64,000 nucleotides of DNA from Clostridium_AT stratigraminis (GCF_045310675.1 NZ_JBJHZZ010000001.1:558001-622000), one strand, 5' to 3'. Positions 35,951 through 43,469 are shown, numbered from the stretch's first letter. The notes: a model not told the origin generated them from the letters alone. A program made the numbers and translations.

Positions 35951-36399
35951 TTTGTTATATTATGCTTCCACATAATAATACCATCTTCTAAGGGATCTAA
36001 GTAGTAATTTTTTCTAACACCTTCTTCTACAAAACCATGCTTTTTATATAGGTTTTGAGCAGTAGTGTTTGATTTTCTTACTTCCAAAGTCATAGCAGTA
36101 ATGTCTTCTAAAGCACATACCTCAATAAGTGCATCTAGTAGTAAATGGCTGATACCTAAGCCCCTGAATTCAGGGTGTACGGCTATATTTGTTATCTGAC
36201 CTTCATCTAAGATAAGCCAGGCGCCTCCATAACCAATGACCATATTATCCTTTATAGCTACAACATATCGTGCTACTTCATTATTAATTTCTTTTTCCAT
36301 TGATTCTCTTGACCAAGGGGTTCTAAAACTCAACTTGCTTATTGTAAAAACACCTTCAACATACTCTGGAGCAAAAGGTAATATAGTAATATTATCCAT
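35932..36399 (-). CDS. rimI: Ribosomal protein alanine N-acetyltransferase RimI
   Basis: GNAT-fold acetyltransferase, 155 aa from this start. Shows the acetyl-CoA loop HPEFRGLGISHLLLDAL and the late TLEVRKSNTTAQNLYKKHGF typical of RimI, which acetylates ribosomal S18 and can act more widely. The chosen ATG overlaps the tsaB stop by eight bases; an in-frame ATG at 36426 gives nine more residues and cannot be excluded. It ends the tsaE-tsaB-rimI operon, a common arrangement. Confidence 0.88.
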   Translation of the reverse strand: MDNITILPFAPEYVEGVFTISKLSFRTPWSRESMEKEINNEVARYVVAIKDNMVIGYGGAWLILDEGQITNIAVHPEFRGLGISHLLLDALIEVCALEDITAMTLEVRKSNTTAQNLYKKHGFVEEGVRKNYYLDPLEDGIIMWKHNITKENAGF

Positions 36400-37105
36400 T
36401 GATATCAAGTCCAGTCCGTTTTTCATATTCCCTTACAGCTTGTGGTTTTCTTATATAAATTGGAGAAGTACTGAAAAGTTCATCCCTAATTCCAGAAGAT
36501 AGCATATTTAAGCCTAGTTCACCTAAAGAAGAAGCTTTAACTAAGTTAAGATGATTAGGTGCAAAATGATTTTTATCAAAACTTTTTAGTAATTTACTTT
36601 TAAATTTCATGGCAGCGTCTCCTAAAAAGGTAACCGAGCAGTCATACTGCTTTAACATTTCGATTAACTCATCAATATGAAGAGCCATATAATCTGTCAG
36701 TTTAATCAATTTATCATTCTTAAAGGAATATAGAGCAGTATAGACATTATCACGTAAAGCATCAAGTATAGGACAGATAATGCCTCCTGTATATGACATG
36801 TTATAAGCTAGGGCATCTAGTGAAGAAACCGAAACAAAGGGTTTATTAGTACCTTGGCTTAAACCTTTAATCATTGATATACCAATCCTGAGTCCAGTAA
36901 AAGAGCCAGGACCTTTACTTACTACAAATCCATCTATATCTTTTATAGTAAATTCAAGGGATTTTAACAGACTGTCAACCATAGGCATCAATATAACCGA
37001 ATGCTGCTTTTTATAATTTAAACTAATTTCACCTATTAATTTATTTTCATCAATAACTGCACAACTTGCACATTCCGTTGCAGAATCTATACTAAGTATT
37101 TTCAT
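36392..37105 (-). CDS. tsaB: tRNA t6A modification protein TsaB
   Basis: Actin/ASKHA-fold, catalytically inactive partner of TsaD in the transfer of threonylcarbamoyl to tRNA A37. The 237-aa protein starts MKILSIDSATECASCAV and has VSKGPGSFTGLRIGISMIKG, the family signature. AAGGAGATA precedes the ATG. It overlaps tsaE by four bases and rimI downstream, forming one operon. TsaD, the catalytic partner, is encoded separately at 49458. Confidence 0.94.
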   Translation of the reverse strand: MKILSIDSATECASCAVIDENKLIGEISLNYKKQHSVILMPMVDSLLKSLEFTIKDIDGFVVSKGPGSFTGLRIGISMIKGLSQGTNKPFVSVSSLDALAYNMSYTGGIICPILDALRDNVYTALYSFKNDKLIKLTDYMALHIDELIEMLKQYDCSVTFLGDAAMKFKSKLLKSFDKNHFAPNHLNLVKASSLGELGLNMLSSGIRDELFSTSPIYIRKPQAVREYEKRTGLDING

Positions 37106-37560
37106 ATATGTATCTCCTTTATGTAATTATATCTATCTCCATATCCTTCTATTGTAATTTTTCTAAAGTTCTCGCCTTGAAATGGAAGCTTATTAATTAT
37201 TATTCTAATATGTTCCTCAGGAATAAGCTCCTCAATATAATTAGCCCATTCTATTACGCTTACACTATCTGAAAATATATATTCATCAAATCCTATAGCA
37301 TATATTTCATCAGGATCACTTACTCTATATACGTCAAAATGATTTAGTTTTAATCTTCCTGAGTATTCATTTACAATAGTGAAGGTTGGACTAGTTATAT
37401 CGTCACTAATTGCAAGTCCTGCTGCAATTCCTTTAGTTATATGGGTTTTACCCGTTCCCAAGTCTCCAATCAAACAAATAACATCTCCAGGTCTTGCAAA
37501 CTCTCCAACTTGTTTCCCTAATGCAAAGGTTTTTTCCACACTGTCAATGATAAAGTCCAC
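37102..37560 (-). CDS. tsaE: tRNA t6A modification ATPase TsaE
   Basis: P-loop ATPase that resets the TsaBD complex. The 152-aa protein has Walker A GDLGTGKTHI (K38), SPTFTIVNEY (switch region) and NHFDVYR. GTG 37560 follows AGGAGTG by six bases and gives the normal N-terminus; the open frame to 37596 covers that ribosome binding site and is rejected. First gene of the tsaE-tsaB-rimI operon. Confidence 0.93.
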   Translation of the reverse strand: MDFIIDSVEKTFALGKQVGEFARPGDVICLIGDLGTGKTHITKGIAAGLAISDDITSPTFTIVNEYSGRLKLNHFDVYRVSDPDEIYAIGFDEYIFSDSVSVIEWANYIEELIPEEHIRIIINKLPFQGENFRKITIEGYGDRYNYIKEIHI

Positions 37561-37715
37561 AAATATCACTCCTAAACAATAAGAACTTTCATGCATTATA
37601 TTTTATAATAAAACAATAATAAAAAAAAGACAAATTTATTATTGAATTAACCATTTAATTTGCATATTTAGACTATTTTATGTAAAATAATAGGTGGTAA
37701 TATAAAGTAATTAAA

Positions 37716-37842
37716 AGATTAAAAACCTAGATGGGCTTATACGGGCAGTCTACCGATGAGTAATCGGTAAGCTAGACTAGCCAGTGTATCGAGCAGGAGC
37801 GAGTAGTATTAAACTACTCAGTGTGACCACTGAAAGGAGGAA
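37716..37842 (+). repeat. Structured leader element, copy 3 (long form)
   Basis: Shares its right half with the other copies: GAGCAGGAGCGAGTAG, AAACTACTCAGTG and a final GAAAGGAGG that is the ribosome binding site of the lipoprotein gene. It carries an extra module of about 40 bases, a cross-arm with GGCAGTCTA/TAGACTAGCC enclosing CCGAT/ATCGG, shared with copy 4. The left border lacks the clear Shine-Dalgarno-like repeat seen in copy 1. Confidence 0.65.
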
Positions 37843-37847
37843 GAGGC

Positions 37848-38795
37848 GTGAAAAAAAGCATTTATACCCTTCTCATAACTATAATTTTCCTTTTTACTGC
37901 TTGTAGCAAGAACATACCTGAAACTCAATCAAAACCAAATGTGGAAGTAGACACAAACAAAGTGGTTAGCTTAAATATAATAACAACAAATAAATTATTG
38001 TATAATATGGTAAAGGATATTGTACAGGACAGGCACTGTGTTTCTTATATGTTTTCCTCTAAAGATAGACTATGGAACTTTAATTTTACCGATGACAGCA
38101 TTAATAATATAAGTAAAAAAGATTTGTTTTTTTATTGGGGCTCAAGTTTTGAACCTTGGAGTTCGAGTTTTGTTGATAAGTTAAGCAAAACCAAGGTTGG
38201 ACCAATTGACATATCTAGGGGCGTAAAGCTTATTGGCTATGACAGTGAAGTAAAATATCAAAATACTGTTATTAAGGATAATCCATACTATTGGATGAAC
38301 ATAGATAATTATAAAATTGCAATGCTTAATATAAAAAATGCCATTGAGGATAAAGACACTAAGGATAGAGATTATTATGAAAATAATTTTTCTAAAAACA
38401 TTAATGATGTGGAAGCTTATCAAGAAAAGTTAAAAGATGCAGCAGATTCTTTAAAAGATTTTACTTTTGTGGTGGAAGGTGACAGCTTAGATTATTTCGT
38501 TAAATATTATGGATTTAAAGTTTTAAAGGTACATAACCTTACAGAAGGTAATATAAGTAATAATGAAAATGATAATAAAGCAATTTACGATAAAATCAAA
38601 GGCTTTAATAATTCTAATAACATTGTCTTTTTATATGATGAGAATAGCAAGCTAACTTCACAGGCGCAGTTAATAAGCGAATTTAAACTAAAAACAGTAA
38701 ATATAATAAGCTACAAGGATGACATTAAATATTTAGAAATTTTAGATCATAATTTGAAGACCTTGCAGGGAATAAATCCTTCAGTAAAAAAGTAA
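37848..38795 (+). CDS. ZnuA-like metal-binding lipoprotein, degenerate
   Basis: A 315-aa secreted lipoprotein: signal peptide with lipobox FTAC (cysteine about residue 20), then a domain resembling the cluster-9 (ZnuA/TroA) solute-binding fold, e.g. FFYWGSSFEPW, NPYYWMNIDNYKIAMLNI and a late VFLYDENSKLTSQAQLIS. The position that usually reads DPHxWLDP with a metal-binding histidine reads NPYYWMNI, so the metal site is altered. No permease or ATPase gene is adjacent. Start is GTG 37848 after AGGAGG supplied by leader element copy 3. Confidence 0.65.
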   Translation: MKKSIYTLLITIIFLFTACSKNIPETQSKPNVEVDTNKVVSLNIITTNKLLYNMVKDIVQDRHCVSYMFSSKDRLWNFNFTDDSINNISKKDLFFYWGSSFEPWSSSFVDKLSKTKVGPIDISRGVKLIGYDSEVKYQNTVIKDNPYYWMNIDNYKIAMLNIKNAIEDKDTKDRDYYENNFSKNINDVEAYQEKLKDAADSLKDFTFVVEGDSLDYFVKYYGFKVLKVHNLTEGNISNNENDNKAIYDKIKGFNNSNNIVFLYDENSKLTSQAQLISEFKLKTVNIISYKDDIKYLEILDHNLKTLQGINPSVKK

Positions 38796-38844
38796 CATAG
38801 AAGTCCATATAATTAATTAAATTAATTAATTTGTATAAAATTGT

Positions 38845-38873
38845 TTGAATTTTGTATATATTTTATGTATAAT
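38845..38873 (+). promoter_or_regulatory. Promoter of the CBS/ACT gene
   Basis: TTGAAT (38845-38850), 17-base spacer, TATAAT (38868-38873), 33 bases before the ATG. Confidence 0.75.
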
Positions 38874-38906
38874 ATCTTTAAGAATTAAATTAGGGAGAGT
38901 GCAATT

Positions 38907-39527
38907 ATGTTTGTGAAAAATTTAATGCTTCCAATTGAAAAATTAGTAATAATAAGTCCAAAGGATACCATAAAAAAGGCGTTGGAATTAATTGAAAAAA
39001 ATAATTTCTTATCCATTCCGGTTGCAGAAGATGAAAAATTTTATGGGTCTATTTCAAAAGAAAGAATATATGCATTTTATTATGAAAAGTGTTTAGATAA
39101 GGAATGCCTACTATCTGATTTTAAGGTTGAAAATGTTATGAGAGATGATGTACCAACGATTCATCCTTTAGAGCAAATGGAGAAAGCAGCTCATTTTTTA
39201 GAAGTAAAAAATATTTCTTTTGTAGCTGTTGTTGACGAGTATGGCATCTTTAGAGGTATTATAACTCATCATGCTATCTTCCATGAATTTACTGAACTCT
39301 TTGGCCTTAATAAAGGAAGGAGACTTGCTGTAATAGCCTATGATATTCCTGGACAAGTATCAAAACTCTCTAAGATAATATCAGAAAACGGTGGGGATAT
39401 AATTAGTTTTGTTGTGGTAGATCCTAGAAGTGTAACTGATGTAAAGGAAATTGTAATTAGAATTAGAACTGAGAACTTCCAGCAAATTCTTGAAAAAGTT
39501 AAGGATTCAGGCTTTAAAATTCAATAA
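38907..39527 (+). CDS. CBS-ACT domain protein (AcuB-like)
   Basis: A 206-aa cytoplasmic protein with two CBS domains (about residues 5-55 and 75-130; VKNLMLP at the start, NVMRDDVPTIHP in the second) followed by an ACT-like domain (about 138-206, RLAVIAYDIPGQVSKLSKII). Such proteins sense adenine nucleotides or small ligands; AcuB of Bacillus affects acetoin use, but acetoin genes are not nearby, so the role here is open. GGGAGAG precedes the ATG. Confidence 0.8.
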   Translation: MFVKNLMLPIEKLVIISPKDTIKKALELIEKNNFLSIPVAEDEKFYGSISKERIYAFYYEKCLDKECLLSDFKVENVMRDDVPTIHPLEQMEKAAHFLEVKNISFVAVVDEYGIFRGIITHHAIFHEFTELFGLNKGRRLAVIAYDIPGQVSKLSKIISENGGDIISFVVVDPRSVTDVKEIVIRIRTENFQQILEKVKDSGFKIQ

Positions 39528-39532
39528 TATAT

Positions 39533-39562
39533 AAAACCAGGTTTAGACACCTGGTTTTTTTT
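39533..39562 (+). terminator. Intrinsic terminator after the CBS/ACT gene
   Basis: AAACCAGGT/ACCTGGTTT stem, TTAGAC loop and eight T residues. Confidence 0.9.
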
Positions 39563-39647
39563 ATGAGAAAAATGTACCTTTTAAAGCTTCTGCATATTAT
39601 ATTATAGGATTAAAAAAACTAAAATCAATTTCTTATGGAGGTAAGAT

Positions 39648-40577
39648 ATGGATTATACTATTAATCAAAGATTTATATCGAAGAACAGGTCCAATAAACA
39701 ATTAAAAGCAATAGGAACTGTTGTTCATGAAACCAGTGATCCAGGAGCAACAGATGAAAATGAATATAATTACTTTAATACAGGATATAGAGGGGCTTCT
39801 GCCCATGCTTTTGTGGATAAGAATAGCATAACTCAAACTATTCCTTGGGACGAGCAGTCCTGGCATGCTGGTCCATCAGCAAACACAAGTTTTATAGGAA
39901 TAGAGCTATGCCATTATGATGATGCTGAAGGCTTTAAAGAGGTATGGACAAGGGCAGTTTGGTTATTTGCCTATATTCATGTGTATATCATTAAGAGATT
40001 TCCAATAACAAAATTTAATTTAATGTCCCATGCAGAAGTAAGTGAAAAATGGCATGAAACAAATCATACTGATCCAGTAAGTTATTTTGGGAAATTTGGA
40101 AAGACAGTTGAGGATTTTAGGAATGAGGTTCAGAATGAAATAGACAAAATGCTTGGTCAGCAATTATCAGCTGCCCCTATTGAAAACAAAGTAAATAATG
40201 ATATTTTACAGCTTCAGAAAAGCTTAAATAGATTAAAGGTTACCGACAGCAGTTCTAATAAATTAGTTGAAGATGGAATACAAGGACGTAGGACAACCGA
40301 AGCTGTTAAAAAGTTACAAAGTATAGCAGGCATAAAGGTAAATGGCATTACTGGAGCACAAACCTTAGGTGCTATAAATTCTATCATTAATAAACCATTA
40401 CTTTCTTTAAATTCTACTGGCGTTGCGGTAAGATATCTGCAGTATAGGTTAGGAGCTAATATAGATGGTATTTATGGAGCAATAACAAGGAGTAAAGTAG
40501 TAAGTTATCAAAGTTCAAATTCATTAAAAGCTGACGGCATTGTAGGCAATAATACTTGGTATAGGCTTATTGGATAA
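39648..40577 (+). CDS. N-acetylmuramoyl-L-alanine amidase with two PG-binding repeats
   Basis: Peptidoglycan hydrolase, 309 aa. The N-terminal amidase_2/PGRP domain (about 1-175) has the zinc ligands in VVHETSDPGA and WHETNHTDP, with QSWHAGPSANTSFIGIELC between them. Two peptidoglycan_binding_1 repeats follow (about 182-242 and 248-308; each with an L-Q-x-x-L start, DGIQGRRT or DGIYGAIT, and a late G-NTW-type end). There is no signal peptide, as in phage endolysins. A holin gene follows after about 75 bases, supporting a lysis cassette. Confidence 0.88.
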   Translation: MDYTINQRFISKNRSNKQLKAIGTVVHETSDPGATDENEYNYFNTGYRGASAHAFVDKNSITQTIPWDEQSWHAGPSANTSFIGIELCHYDDAEGFKEVWTRAVWLFAYIHVYIIKRFPITKFNLMSHAEVSEKWHETNHTDPVSYFGKFGKTVEDFRNEVQNEIDKMLGQQLSAAPIENKVNNDILQLQKSLNRLKVTDSSSNKLVEDGIQGRRTTEAVKKLQSIAGIKVNGITGAQTLGAINSIINKPLLSLNSTGVAVRYLQYRLGANIDGIYGAITRSKVVSYQSSNSLKADGIVGNNTWYRLIG

Positions 40578-40651
40578 AAATAAATTTATTACTAATATGT
40601 CAATTTTATATCCTCCACATATTATGGTAGCAAATGGGGGAGGTGAAGAAA

Positions 40652-41023
40652 GTGTTAAAAGATATATTTGTAAACCAAGTTATTCCACAGCTGCTTTATA
40701 TTGTAATAACAACAATACTAGGAATTATTAGCTATTATGTAAAAAAGGTGCTAGATACTAATAAAGCCTACATTGAAGTGCAAAAGCAGCAAGTAATACA
40801 GAAAATTGGTAAAGATGCTTATAATCAAGATATTGCTATTGCTAAGCAAATAATTTTGGCTGTGGAGCAAATGGGAAGGGAATTTAACTGGCAGAGCGAA
40901 ATAAAACATTCCAAGGCTACCGAAATGATTTCTAAACAAACAGGGCTAAGTCAAGATGAAATATATAATATTATTAAAGCTACTGTTGGAGAATTTAATA
41001 ATAATAAATTAACCCCTAGGTAA
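40652..41023 (+). CDS. LLH-type phage holin
   Basis: A 123-aa protein with one N-terminal hydrophobic segment (about residues 10-30, PQLLYIVITTILGIISYYV) and a long helical, charged tail containing AIAKQIILAVEQMGREF and the late LSQDEIYNIIKATV, the plan of the LL-H family of phage holins. Start GTG 40652 lies six bases after GGGGGAGGTG; ATG 40634 lies before that site and is less likely. Together with the amidase upstream it makes a holin-endolysin pair, so the region may be a prophage remnant or a domesticated lysis cassette. Confidence 0.75.
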   Translation: MLKDIFVNQVIPQLLYIVITTILGIISYYVKKVLDTNKAYIEVQKQQVIQKIGKDAYNQDIAIAKQIILAVEQMGREFNWQSEIKHSKATEMISKQTGLSQDEIYNIIKATVGEFNNNKLTPR

Positions 41024-41037
41024 AACTAGGGGTTTTC
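41011..41037 (+). terminator. Intrinsic terminator after the holin gene
   Basis: AACCCCTAG/CTAGGGGTT perfect stem, overlapping the stop codon, then TTCTTG. Confidence 0.8.
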
Positions 41038-41059
41038 TTGTAAAAAAATAAAGGATTAA

Positions 41060-41085
41060 ATTTATTTACCTAAATGTAAATAAAT
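41060..41085. promoter_or_regulatory. Perfect inverted repeat before a tiny membrane ORF
   Basis: ATTTATTTAC/GTAAATAAAT, 10 bp each side of CTAAAT, 48 bases before a 42-codon ORF. Could be an operator or a hairpin; no T-run follows. Confidence 0.4.
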
Positions 41086-41132
41086 GGTAATATGATTATA
41101 TTAATTAAATTAGGAATGGGGTTTTGATATTC

Positions 41133-41261
41133 ATGATAATTATATTATTCCTATTAAGTCTTTTTATACCTTTCCTTATAATAATATTTTCTTTGGGTAC
41201 TGCATCTATTAATAATAGCAAGCTTTTAGATGAGAAAATACTTAAAGAAATAAAATATTGA
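41133..41261 (+). CDS. Tiny hydrophobic protein (42 aa)
   Basis: ATG 41133 opens 42 codons: residues 2-22 are almost all I, L, F and V, forming one membrane helix, then a polar tail ending ILKEIKY. A GGGG at 41118-41121 is a weak ribosome binding site at 11 bases; a TTG at 41124 is also in frame. A terminator-like hairpin (AGCAG...GCTGCT with a T-run) follows at about 41268-41302. No family recognised; size and hydrophobicity resemble phage or type I toxin peptides. Confidence 0.45.
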   Translation: MIIILFLLSLFIPFLIIIFSLGTASINNSKLLDEKILKEIKY

Positions 41262-41267
41262 TTCTTT

Positions 41268-41302
41268 AGCAGTAATCCTTTTAGGAGCTGCTTTTTATTT
41301 TT
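41268..41302 (+). terminator. Terminator after the tiny hydrophobic ORF
   Basis: AGCAG-TCC/GGA-GCTGCT imperfect stem around TTTTA, then TTTTATTTTTTT. Confidence 0.6.
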
Positions 41303-41413
41303 TTAAAAATAAAAGATATTATTTATATAAATTTACTTGAAATTAACTGATTAATCAATTAAAATATAACTGTTGTGTTAAAATTTGTCATGTGAGAAAA
41401 AGGGTGAACCAAA

Positions 41414-41572
41414 GTGTCAGAAACAAATGAGATTGAAAATTTAAGAACAAAGCTAAATAACATGATTTCCGCTAAGGAAATTATAACTAATGATTCTGAA
41501 CTATTAAACCTAAGCATTGAACTTGATGAAAAAATAAATATTTTTATGTATAAGGAAAATGATAAAAAATAA
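41414..41572 (+). CDS. Spo0E-like sporulation phosphatase
   Basis: A 52-aa protein with the two-helix plan of the Spo0E family: an early ENLRTKLNNMI helix, then LNLSIELDEKINIFMYKEND. The family signature S-Q-E-L-D reads S-I-E-L-D here. Spo0E proteins remove phosphate from Spo0A~P and hold back sporulation. GTG 41414 follows AAGGGTGA by about eight bases. A strong hairpin terminator follows. It sits in an accessory region, separate from the sporulation block. Confidence 0.75.
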   Translation: MSETNEIENLRTKLNNMISAKEIITNDSELLNLSIELDEKINIFMYKENDKK

Positions 41573-41573
41573 A

Positions 41574-41622
41574 AATGGCATCCATATGAGTAATAACTTA
41601 TATGAATGCCATTACTTTTTCT
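41574..41622 (+). terminator. Terminator after the Spo0E-like gene
   Basis: AATGGCATcCATAT/ATATGaATGCCATT stem, then ACTTTTTCTC. From here to 41912 I see only short broken frames and no supported gene. Confidence 0.75.
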
Positions 41623-41912
41623 CTTCCACTCTTATAGTTCCAATAGTTTCGTTTAAATATTCTATTTTATCGCAAATATTAACATCTTCTCATTTTATAC
41701 TAATCAGCTAAAAGAGGAATAGATTTATCTTCAAGGCTTTTTCATTAAAGACAGCACATATTTCTTAAATGTCAATGCTTTAAAAGCGAATAATTATTCT
41801 GAACACCACATTATTCATGATTGAATTTTACGGTGTTTTTATGACGTTATTCAAGAAAAATACGACAAAATGTAAGAATAGAACACATAGAAAAAACCTG
41901 TGTTAGATAAAA

Positions 41913-42116
41913 TTACTTAGAATCATCAATAATTGCACTAGTTTTAGATGACCAACTTTTTTCTTCGTGAAAATTAGGGAAAAAAGAATTATTATCATCA
42001 CCATCAGTACCTGAAGATTCTATAGTTAAGTTTGCTGAATTTGATATTCCATATGATCCAGTGGTTGATTGACTAGCTAGTAGTTTATCTTTCTTATTTT
42101 TATTAGATTTATCCAT
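41913..42116 (-). CDS. Small hydrophilic protein, unknown
   Basis: A 67-aa protein rich in S, K, N and D, without cysteines or hydrophobic segments; begins MDKSNKNKKDKLLASQS. A GGAGGTG is well placed before the ATG, which is the main support for a real gene. It reads like a small spore-associated or unstructured protein, but I recognise no family. A weak hairpin around 41881-41903 could end transcription. Confidence 0.55.
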   Translation of the reverse strand: MDKSNKNKKDKLLASQSTTGSYGISNSANLTIESSGTDGDDNNSFFPNFHEEKSWSSKTSAIIDDSK

Positions 42117-42298
42117 AAAAGCACCTCCGTATATAGCATGTGCAGTTAATTTAAAAATATGAAATTAAGTAAAAGTAATTGGGCAATAAAGGAAATGAAA
42201 TCAAAAGGAATGGAGGGCAGGTCAATAATAAATTATTCTTTGGAATCAAATAAAACAATCCCATATTATTGAATTGAATATGGATGATGTTTAGCATT

Positions 42299-42502
42299 TT
42301 ATTTAGTTTGATTTTGATTGGCGTTAGAAGATTTTAGGGATTCTTCTTGAGCTGCCATAGTTAGAAGTAGGCTACCTATTGCGGTAAATAAGTTGCCTAT
42401 TATATTTATATCACCAGGTGTTCTATTTTCTGCTATAGCAATTGCTATGACACTTGCTAGAATAGAAAGATCTTTAGGACTGATATAACTAAATTCTGAC
42501 AT
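42299..42502 (-). CDS. Small conserved-looking clostridial protein
   Basis: A 67-aa protein starting MSEFSYISPKDLSILASVIAIAIAENRT and containing a moderately hydrophobic central segment (IIGNLFTAIGSLLLTMAA), then a polar tail. I recall similar small proteins in clostridial genomes, but no function. The frame opens 12 codons earlier, but GGTGG stands just before the chosen ATG. Region 42119-42298 upstream of its end holds nothing I can support. Confidence 0.6.
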   Translation of the reverse strand: MSEFSYISPKDLSILASVIAIAIAENRTPGDINIIGNLFTAIGSLLLTMAAQEESLKSSNANQNQTK

Positions 42503-42612
42503 TGCACCACCATATTTAAACTTAATAAAAGTAATCACTTTTAAATTATACTTTTCTAATTAATGTTTTATGATTTGTTTTAATTAAATTTAACAAATGG
42601 AGGGGGTTAAAG

Positions 42613-42678
42613 ATGATTAAATTAATATTCCCAGGAAAGCCAATGGGAAAAGGCATAACAGGGTTAGGTAAATTTTAA
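42613..42678 (+). pseudogene. Truncated RusA-family stub (21 codons)
   Basis: A strong ribosome binding site GGAGGGGG precedes an ATG opening MIKLIFPGKPMGKGITGLGK and a stop after 21 codons. The start matches the conserved N-terminus of phage RusA Holliday-junction resolvases (I-x-x-x-I-P-G-K-P-x-G-K-x-R-P-R), after which the sequence no longer fits. I read it as the surviving front end of a deleted rusA gene; chance resemblance of a short peptide is possible. Confidence 0.5.
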
Positions 42679-42756
42679 ATTTATTGTATATTAGTATTTT
42701 AAATGCAAATACTTATAAAGGGAATGCGGAAGCCTCCTACAATTTGATACATAAAT

Positions 42757-42796
42757 AAAATAGCAGTTGGCCCCGTTGGCAGCTGCTATTTTATTT
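42757..42796. terminator. Strong hairpin terminator
   Basis: AAAATAGCAG/CTGCTATTTT perfect 10-bp stem with a GC-rich loop, A-rich before and T-rich after, able to act on both strands. Confidence 0.8.
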
Positions 42797-42801
42797 GCGA
42801 A

Positions 42802-42910
42802 TCTAATGTATAGATTAAATATAATTGATAAAATTCAAATTGTTAATATCCATATTATTCTCCAATTCTTTTATTTTGGGAGGTTGCTTTTAGAAGCTGC
42901 TTTTTATTTA
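42802..42910 (+). repeat. Dispersed repeat of about 105 bp, copy 2
   Basis: Matches 27352-27460 along most of its length, including TCTAATGTATAGA, AATTCAAATTGTTAATATCC and the end GCTGCTTTTTATTT. The internal hairpin present in copy 1 is decayed here, while the terminator-like end persists. Confidence 0.65.
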
Positions 42911-42960
42911 GGAAATATAATAGCTCCAGAATGATCTGAAGCTATTATTTAAATTACCAA

Positions 42961-43203
42961 TTAGAAAAAGAAGAACCACCACGGGAAGCCACCTATAGGG
43001 AAAAATGGACGTGGACGCCTACGATGATGTCGTCTTCTATACATATCGTCATATGCAGGATATTCATCGCTAGGATACATAATAGGATTGTAATATCTAG
43101 AATATTGGCGTAAGTAAGGACAATCTAGGCAAGGATATTCACTATAATCCATTGATTCAGGAATATTGTAGTTAGTATCTTGTAATTCTTCAGTGTTATT
43201 CAT
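42961..43203 (-). CDS. Tyr/Arg/Pro-rich small protein, possibly spore-coat related
   Basis: An 80-aa protein with unusual composition: an acidic, tyrosine-rich first half with a CLDC pair, then RRRHHRRRPRP and an aromatic end GGFPWWFFFF. AGGTAAACA with GGAGG precedes the ATG, supporting translation. The composition resembles small spore-coat or exosporium proteins of clostridia; that link is inference and no family is recognised. Confidence 0.6.
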   Translation of the reverse strand: MNNTEELQDTNYNIPESMDYSEYPCLDCPYLRQYSRYYNPIMYPSDEYPAYDDMYRRRHHRRRPRPFFPIGGFPWWFFFF

Positions 43204-43384
43204 TGTTTACCTCCAATTAAATTAGCTCACATTATCATATTATGAAAAACATTAGATGTGGTTACTAGTTTTTACTTTGGATTCCCTACGAGCTGTAGAA
43301 CTTTTATAAGTCTATAGCTTTTATTATATGTAAAGTAAGGCGAGTCCTAGAATTAATGCCTCCTCAAGTATAAAATAAAAATAA

Positions 43385-43418
43385 AAAAGCTTGTAGACTA
43401 TTAAATCTACAAGCTTTT
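43385..43418 (-). terminator. Probable original terminator of the tRNA-Trp gene
   Basis: A perfect 13-bp stem AAAAGCTTGTAGA/TCTACAAGCTTTT with an eight-base loop. Read on the minus strand it is followed by TTTTTTATTTTTATTTT. It lies five bases beyond the CCA-equivalent of the decayed tRNA copy, the distance expected for a tRNA terminator. Confidence 0.75.
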
Positions 43419-43422
43419 GCTT

Positions 43423-43466
43423 TGGCAGGGGTACTAGGATTCGAACCCAGACAAACGGTTTTGGAG
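43423..43466 (-). repeat. Decayed copy of the tRNA-Trp 3' half (putative attachment site)
   Basis: 44 bases align with 46992-47035, the CCA, acceptor, T-arm and anticodon region of tRNA-Trp, with four mismatches. The 5' half of the tRNA is missing. Direct orientation relative to the intact gene fits an att duplication left by an element integrated at the tRNA 3' end. Confidence 0.75.
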
Positions 43467-43469
43467 TTC

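Noticed and set aside
41621..41700. Short minus-strand coding-like stretch ending in a stop near 41621
   Set aside because: Only about 25 codons, no start codon in frame and no ribosome binding site; too little to call even a remnant with confidence.
41850..41875. TTTTGTCGTA on the minus strand, similar to a Spo0A box
   Set aside because: One mismatch from the core and located downstream of the neighbouring minus-strand gene rather than in front of any gene.
43423..43466. A second tRNA-Trp gene
   Set aside because: Only the 3' half is present, with mismatches that break the T-arm; it cannot fold into a tRNA.
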